Source of the DNA: Desulfosalsimonas propionicica
GTDB lineage: Bacteria; Desulfobacterota; Desulfobacteria; Desulfobacterales; Desulfosalsimonadaceae
Length of the DNA stretch: 64,000 nt
Direction of reading: 5' to 3'
Assembly (NCBI RefSeq): GCF_013761005.1
Contig: NZ_JACDUS010000002.1
Coordinates: 186,001 to 250,000 of the forward strand
Shown here: piece by piece, positions 59,699 to 64,000 of the stretch
How positions within the stretch are numbered: the stretch's first letter is position 1
How the letters are laid out: every line of letters starts with the position of its first letter
The notes under the pieces: generated by a model
Database searches by the model: none
What the model was told of the DNA's origin: nothing
The model's input: the letters and a program-made list of their open reading frames with translations, nothing else
Translations under genes and position numbers: made by a program

Positions 59699-60564
59699 CC
59701 CGGGGCCATGAAATTTTCTTTTCTCCGCCGGTCAGCCGGTTAATCGACCTGGCCGTGGAAGAAGATATCGGCCACGGCGATATCACCACCAGTGCCCTGG
59801 GCATCTCAGGCCGGCAGGGCAGGGCCTGGATTACGGCCAAAGAGCCCATGGTCATTGCCGGGCTCAGCCTCGTGCCCCGGATCTATGAACGCGTGGGAAG
59901 TCTTGGCGCATTTCAGACAAAGGCTGAAGACGGGGATTTCATTGATTGTCCGGAAACAGTGGTGGCCGAAATGACCGGCCGTTTGGACACCCTTCTGATT
60001 GGCGAGCGCATTGCCTTAAATTTTCTCCAGCGCCTTTGCGGGATTGCTACTCACGTGCGCAGGCACGTGGATGCTCTGGGCTCCTCACCCATCCGGCTTA
60101 CGGATACCCGCAAAACAGTACCCGGCTGGCGGGTACTGGAGAAATATGCCGTTCGCGTGGGCGGGGCCTTTAATCACCGTATGGGACTCTATGACGGGGT
60201 GCTGATTAAAGACAATCATATTGCGGCCTGCGGCAGCATCACCTCCGCAGTCAACACGGTCCGCAGGCGGATTTCGCATCTTGTGCGAATAGAGGTGGAA
60301 ACCGAAACCCTGGCCCAGGTTAAAGAGGCCATGGACGCCGGGGTGGATGTGATCATGCTCGACAACATGGATGATGCCGCTATCTCAGAAGCTGCGGCAC
60401 AAATCGGCAATGGGGCTGAAATCGAGGTTTCCGGCCGGGTGGATGCCGGACGCATTGCCCGCCTGGCAGAGCTTGGCGTAAACATTGTTTCCATGGGGGC
60501 GCTGACGCATGCCGCCCGGTTCGTGGATCTGAGCATGACCGTGGCCCATCCGGGCCATGACTGA
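59695..60564 (+). CDS. nadC: Nicotinate-nucleotide pyrophosphorylase (carboxylating)
   Basis: This 289-residue enzyme makes nicotinate mononucleotide from quinolinate and PRPP in NAD synthesis. The substrate-binding T-R-K-T-V-P-G-W-R near residue 138, G-G-A-F-N-H-R-M-G-L-Y-D near 158 and D-N-H near 172 are conserved. Its ATG overlaps the valS stop, so the two are translationally coupled. A rhomboid gene follows after 44 bases. Confidence 0.95.
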   Translation: MTRGHEIFFSPPVSRLIDLAVEEDIGHGDITTSALGISGRQGRAWITAKEPMVIAGLSLVPRIYERVGSLGAFQTKAEDGDFIDCPETVVAEMTGRLDTLLIGERIALNFLQRLCGIATHVRRHVDALGSSPIRLTDTRKTVPGWRVLEKYAVRVGGAFNHRMGLYDGVLIKDNHIAACGSITSAVNTVRRRISHLVRIEVETETLAQVKEAMDAGVDVIMLDNMDDAAISEAAAQIGNGAEIEVSGRVDAGRIARLAELGVNIVSMGALTHAARFVDLSMTVAHPGHD

Positions 60565-60608
60565 CCGATTTTTTTTCCGGGACACAAGCCCGGGCAAGGC
60601 CGGCATAA

Positions 60609-61592
60609 ATGATTCCATTGAGAGATACCATACCGGCCAGGTATTATCCCCTGGTCACCCATGTGCTCATTGCCGTCAATGTCCTGGTTTTTTTGTCCCA
60701 GATCAGTTACGGACCCCGGGAACTCCAGCAGTTTATCGTCACCTACGGCCTGGTGCCGGCACGTTATACCTCAGGGGAGATATCCGCCTATTTCACGCCG
60801 TTTCAACAGGTGTTTTCCCTGTTTTCCTTTATGTTTCTCCACGGCGGGTTTCTGCATCTGCTGTTTAACATGTGGAGCCTTTATATTTTCGGCGACAACG
60901 TGGAGGACCGGCTCGGGTCGTTTTATTTTCTGATTTTTTACGTGGGCTGCGGCCTTGTTTCCGGGTTGTTCCATTTTGCCTTAAACGCCCAGTCCACAAC
61001 GCCGGTTATCGGGGCCAGCGGTGCGATTGCCGGGGTTATGGGCGCCTATTTTTTGCTCTATCCCCATTCCCGGATCCTGACCCTGATTCCGATTTTGTTT
61101 ATTCCGTTTTTTGTGGAGATACCGGCTTTTTTCTTTTTGGGGCTGTGGTTTCTGATGCAGTTGCTCAATGCCGCCGGCGCCCAGGCCCAGCAGGCGGGCA
61201 TTGCCTGGTGGGCGCATATCGGCGGATTTGTCTGCGGCATGGCGGCTTTAAAGCTGTTTCCCCTGCTGCCGGACAACCGCGGGGAAAACGGGTATCACCG
61301 GAGCAGCATCCGGCGGAAAAAAAGTGATCACCTCCAGGTCATCCGGCCCCGTGGCGGGGGCAGTGAGCCGGATGTTCATGAGACCCTTCGCATCACCCCG
61401 TATGAAGCCGCTGCCGGGGCCACGAAAAGGATCAACGTTCCCTGGGGGTTTCACAACCGCATGTACCGGCTCAAAATTCCGCCCGGTACCCGGGACGGAA
61501 AAGTGCTGCGCTTAAAAGGCCTGGGCCGGGATGACGATTCCGGAAACAAGGGGGATTTGTATCTGACCGTTAAGATTGAGCAGCCCTGGTAA
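60609..61592 (+). CDS. Rhomboid protease fused to a DnaJ C-terminal-type domain
   Basis: This 327-residue membrane protein has a rhomboid core of about six helices, with the catalytic Ser137 in G-A-S-G-A and His203 in A-H-I-G-G. The C-terminal 80 residues (about 250-327) match the DnaJ/CbpA substrate-binding domain: I-T-P-Y-E-A-A-A-G-A-T-K, K-I-P-P-G-T-R-D-G-K and L-R-L-K-G-L-G. A helical linker rich in basic residues joins them. It suggests that a chaperone-like domain selects or holds substrates for intramembrane cleavage. No J domain is present. Confidence 0.85.
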   Translation: MIPLRDTIPARYYPLVTHVLIAVNVLVFLSQISYGPRELQQFIVTYGLVPARYTSGEISAYFTPFQQVFSLFSFMFLHGGFLHLLFNMWSLYIFGDNVEDRLGSFYFLIFYVGCGLVSGLFHFALNAQSTTPVIGASGAIAGVMGAYFLLYPHSRILTLIPILFIPFFVEIPAFFFLGLWFLMQLLNAAGAQAQQAGIAWWAHIGGFVCGMAALKLFPLLPDNRGENGYHRSSIRRKKSDHLQVIRPRGGGSEPDVHETLRITPYEAAAGATKRINVPWGFHNRMYRLKIPPGTRDGKVLRLKGLGRDDDSGNKGDLYLTVKIEQPW

Positions 61593-61695
61593 AACGGGTC
61601 TGCCTTGACAGGCCTGTTTTGAATTGATAGGAGAACACATTTTTCTCCGGGTTTTTTCCCGGGGAGTTCAAACCGGTTTATCCAATTGGAATTAT

Positions 61696-63489
61696 ATGAA
61701 AAACATTCGCAACTTCAGTATTATCGCCCATATTGACCACGGAAAATCAACCCTTTCCGACCGCCTGATCCAGTCCACCGACATTGTGGCTGAAAGGGAT
61801 TTCAAGGACCAAATGCTAGACAGCATGGATTTGGAGCGGGAGCGGGGCATTACCATCAAAAGCCAGACCATTTGTCTTCCGTATACCGCAAAAGACGGCC
61901 ATCTTTATTATCTCAATCTCATTGACACCCCGGGCCATGTGGATTTTTCCTATGAGGTCTCCCGGGCCCTGGCCTCTTGCGAGGGCGCGCTGCTGCTGGT
62001 TGATGCCAGCCAGGGAGTTCAGGCCCAGACCATTGCCAATCTTTACCTGGCCCTGGAGCATGACCTGGAGATCATCCCGGTGATCAACAAAATTGATCTG
62101 CCCTCGGCTGACATTGAAAAGGTAAAGCTCCAGATTGCAGATGAACTCGGCCTTGATCCGGACACGGCCATCCTGGCCTCGGCCAAGGACTGGATCGGCA
62201 CTGAAGAGATCCTGGAAGCCATTGTCACCAAGCTGCCCCCGCCCCAGGGAAATCCGGACGCGCCTGTCAAGGCCCTGATCTTTGATTCCCATTATGATCC
62301 GTTCAGGGGAACGGTGGTGCATTTCCGGATGATCGACGGGACCCTGCGGCCAGGCGACCGGATCATGTTCATGTCCAACCAGGCGGAATACACGGTGGAG
62401 GAAACAGGGGTTTTTCAGATCAAGCGGGTACCCCAGAAGTCTATCACCGCAGGCCGGGTGGGCTATATCATTGCCGGGATCAAGACGGTGAGCGACACGC
62501 GCACCGGAGATACCATTACCGTAAAAAAGCGCCCGTGCGAAAAGGCGCTGCCGGGCTTTAAGGAGCCCAAGCCCGTGGTGTTTTCATCCATTTACCCGGT
62601 GGACACAGACGAGTATCCGGATTTGGCTGCGGCCATGGACAAGCTGAAATTAAACGATGCCTCGCTTGTGTATGAAAAGGACACGTCAGCGGCGCTGGGC
62701 TTCGGATTCAGGTGCGGTTTTCTGGGGTTGCTGCATCTGGAGATCGTCCAGGCCCGCCTGGAGCGGGAATACGATCTTTCCCTGATCATCACCGCACCCT
62801 CGGTGCAGTACGAAATCGGACTAAACGACGGTACCATGATGACAATTGAAAACCCGGCCCTTTATCCCGACCCGGTCAATATCGCCTATATCCGGGAGCC
62901 CTACATCCGGGCCTCGATTTTCACACCAGACACCTACATGGGCCAGATCATGCAGCTGTGCCTGGAGCGGCGTGGAATTAACACCAATTACCAGTACTTT
63001 GGCAGCAACCGCATGGAAATGGTGTTTGAAATGCCTCTGGCCGAGGTGGTTTATGATTTTTACGACCGGCTCAAAACCGTCACTCAGGGATATGGCTCAT
63101 TTGATTATGACATGCTCGATTACCGGCAGTCTGATATCGTGCGCGTGGATATTTTGATCAACAGCGAACGCGTGGATGCCTTGTCCCAGCTGGTGCACAA
63201 AGACAAGGCCCCGTTTCGGGCCCGGCAGACCTGCGAGAAGCTAAAGGAGGAAATTCCCCGGCACATGTTTAAAGTCGCCATCCAGGGGGCCATCGGCGGC
63301 AAGGTCATTGCCCGGGAAACCATTAATGCCTATCGCAAGGACGTCACCGCCAAGTGCTACGGCGGTGATATTACCCGGAAACGCAAGTTGCTGGAAAAGC
63401 AGAAAAAGGGAAAAAAGCGGATGAAGATGGCCGGGGAGGTGATGATCCCGCAAAGCGCGTTTCTGTCGGTGTTAAAAAGCAAAGAGTAA
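61696..63489 (+). CDS. lepA: Elongation factor 4 (LepA)
   Basis: This 597-residue GTPase has the usual LepA length. The G1 motif A-H-I-D-H-G-K-S-T, the G2/G3 switch region E-R-E-R-G-I-T-I-K and D-T-P-G-H, and G4 N-K-I-D are present, with the family C-terminal domain. The ATG at 61696 begins the canonical N-terminus ([11 protein letters not shown]); upstream in-frame codons have no family match. It is followed by a family 1 palindrome. Confidence 0.95.
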   Translation: MKNIRNFSIIAHIDHGKSTLSDRLIQSTDIVAERDFKDQMLDSMDLERERGITIKSQTICLPYTAKDGHLYYLNLIDTPGHVDFSYEVSRALASCEGALLLVDASQGVQAQTIANLYLALEHDLEIIPVINKIDLPSADIEKVKLQIADELGLDPDTAILASAKDWIGTEEILEAIVTKLPPPQGNPDAPVKALIFDSHYDPFRGTVVHFRMIDGTLRPGDRIMFMSNQAEYTVEETGVFQIKRVPQKSITAGRVGYIIAGIKTVSDTRTGDTITVKKRPCEKALPGFKEPKPVVFSSIYPVDTDEYPDLAAAMDKLKLNDASLVYEKDTSAALGFGFRCGFLGLLHLEIVQARLEREYDLSLIITAPSVQYEIGLNDGTMMTIENPALYPDPVNIAYIREPYIRASIFTPDTYMGQIMQLCLERRGINTNYQYFGSNRMEMVFEMPLAEVVYDFYDRLKTVTQGYGSFDYDMLDYRQSDIVRVDILINSERVDALSQLVHKDKAPFRARQTCEKLKEEIPRHMFKVAIQGAIGGKVIARETINAYRKDVTAKCYGGDITRKRKLLEKQKKGKKRMKMAGEVMIPQSAFLSVLKSKE

Positions 63490-63495
63490 AAAAGT

Positions 63496-63617
63496 GATGG
63501 CGCCGTAAAAGTCCAATATCTGCGTTACGCGCAATTTTTCAGAATTTCACGTACGGCTAACTACGCTGCATTCTTCGAAATTGCGCAAGCCTTGATCTTG
63601 AACTTTTACGGCGCCAT
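63496..63617. repeat. Intergenic palindromic repeat, family 1, copy E
   Basis: The core matches copy A (GATGGCGCCGTAAAAG start, ACTACGCTGCATTCTTCG centre, CTTTTACGGCGCCAT end). It begins 7 bases after the lepA stop, between convergent lepA and ndk. The tail of the other copies is only weakly visible (to about 63640). Confidence 0.85.
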
Positions 63618-63667
63618 TTGAAATCAGACTTTGGGCGAAAATTTTATATCCGCCCCCTGTTGAACCT

Positions 63668-64000
63668 TTATTTTATAATCTCAAACTGATTGAAAAAATA
63701 GCTGATTTCAAAGGCCGCGGTTTCGGGTGAATCCGATCCGTGCACCACGTTTTTTTCAATATCCGTGGCAAAATCCCGGCGGATGGTGCCTTCTTCTGCT
63801 TCTTTGAAGTTGGTTGCGCCCATGAGGGTACGGTTTTTTTCAATCACATTTTCGCCTTCAAGCACCATGGCTACGACAGGGCCCGAGGTCATGAAATCGG
63901 TCAGGCTTTCAAAAAACGGCCGCTCCTTGTGGACGGCATAAAAGCCCTGGGCCTGTTTTTTTGTCATCTGCAGCATTTTCATGGCTGCAATCCGGATGCC
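63668..64000 (-). CDS. ndk: Nucleoside diphosphate kinase (5' end outside window)
   Basis: The visible 110 residues are the C-terminal four-fifths of Ndk. The active-site histidine is in N-V-V-H-G-S-D-S, and the upstream [11 protein letters not shown] and [10 protein letters not shown] segments are typical. The frame is open to base 64000 (A-A-M-K-M-L precedes), so the Met codon at 63982 is internal and the true start lies beyond the window. The enzyme balances nucleoside triphosphates. Confidence 0.92.
   Translation of the reverse strand, partial: GIRIAAMKMLQMTKKQAQGFYAVHKERPFFESLTDFMTSGPVVAMVLEGENVIEKNRTLMGATNFKEAEEGTIRRDFATDIEKNVVHGSDSPETAAFEISYFFNQFEIIK

Noticed and set aside
1-64000. 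CRISPR arrays, transposase-bearing insertion sequences, prophage genes, rRNA operon
   Set aside because: No spaced direct repeats, transposase or phage motifs were seen; the repeated elements found are palindromic intergenic units without genes.

Overview
The window looks like chromosomal DNA from a strictly anaerobic deltaproteobacterium, most likely a sulfate-reducing Desulfobacterota of the Desulfobacteraceae type. The evidence is the siroheme-dependent haem genes (ahbC-hemB-ahbD), a TupABC-type tungstate importer, two pyrrolysine-free MttB-family methyltransferases, a SulP anion transporter, several acyl-CoA genes, and repeated intergenic palindromes of a style I associate with this group. 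I see no phage, insertion sequence with a transposase, CRISPR array or rRNA operon. The two genes at the window edges (start of the window and ndk) are cut.

Layout. 1-9.4 kb: a truncated unknown gene, a small secreted protein, the tungstate importer, a Bax-like lipoprotein, an orphan glycine-betaine-type binding protein, a secreted polysaccharide deacetylase and Tex. 9.6-14.3 kb: an Lgt-CPBP membrane fusion, then two translationally coupled MttB-family genes, followed by a 210-base nested inverted repeat. 14.5-17.8 kb: a coupled trio of retropepsin-like protease, inactive transglutaminase with membrane segments, and ATP-grasp ligase. 18-21.6 kb: a PAS/sigma-54 activator and an acyl-CoA ligase with a clear -24/-12 promoter. 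21.7-28.3 kb: a SulP transporter, Mre11-type nuclease and SbcC/YhaN-type ATPase operon. 28.5-34.6 kb: a PEBP protein and a fatty-acid locus (TetR, acyl-CoA dehydrogenase, acyl-CoA ligase, nitronate-monooxygenase-like flavoprotein) with a palindromic operator on a strong promoter. 34.7-41.2 kb: a CsgG/LpoB-like protein, a sodium symporter with its DUF3311 partner, a FemAB protein, a SHOCT lipoprotein, NagZ and an MBL hydrolase. 41.3-46.9 kb: alternative haem synthesis, a ClpX-like ATPase and dodecin. 46.9-53.9 kb: a compact five-gene signalling operon. 54-64 kb: ExoIII, tRNA-Phe, RsmE, an acidic protein, ValS, NadC, a rhomboid-DnaJ C-domain fusion, LepA and Ndk.

The best candidate for an undescribed system is the operon on the minus strand from 53873 to 46892. 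It has a PhnD-like binding lipoprotein, a membrane histidine kinase with a cysteine-rich two-CW-like insert, a lone receiver, a PEP-synthase-like protein without the usual PEP-binding barrel, and a tyrosine/dual-specificity phosphatase fused to a YkgJ-type cysteine cluster. The genes overlap or nearly touch, which suggests one sensory phosphotransfer pathway. Other points of interest are two related families of intergenic palindromes whose ends supply stop codons of neighbouring genes, two unusual membrane-protein fusions, and a TetR regulator with no ATG, GTG or TTG start available.
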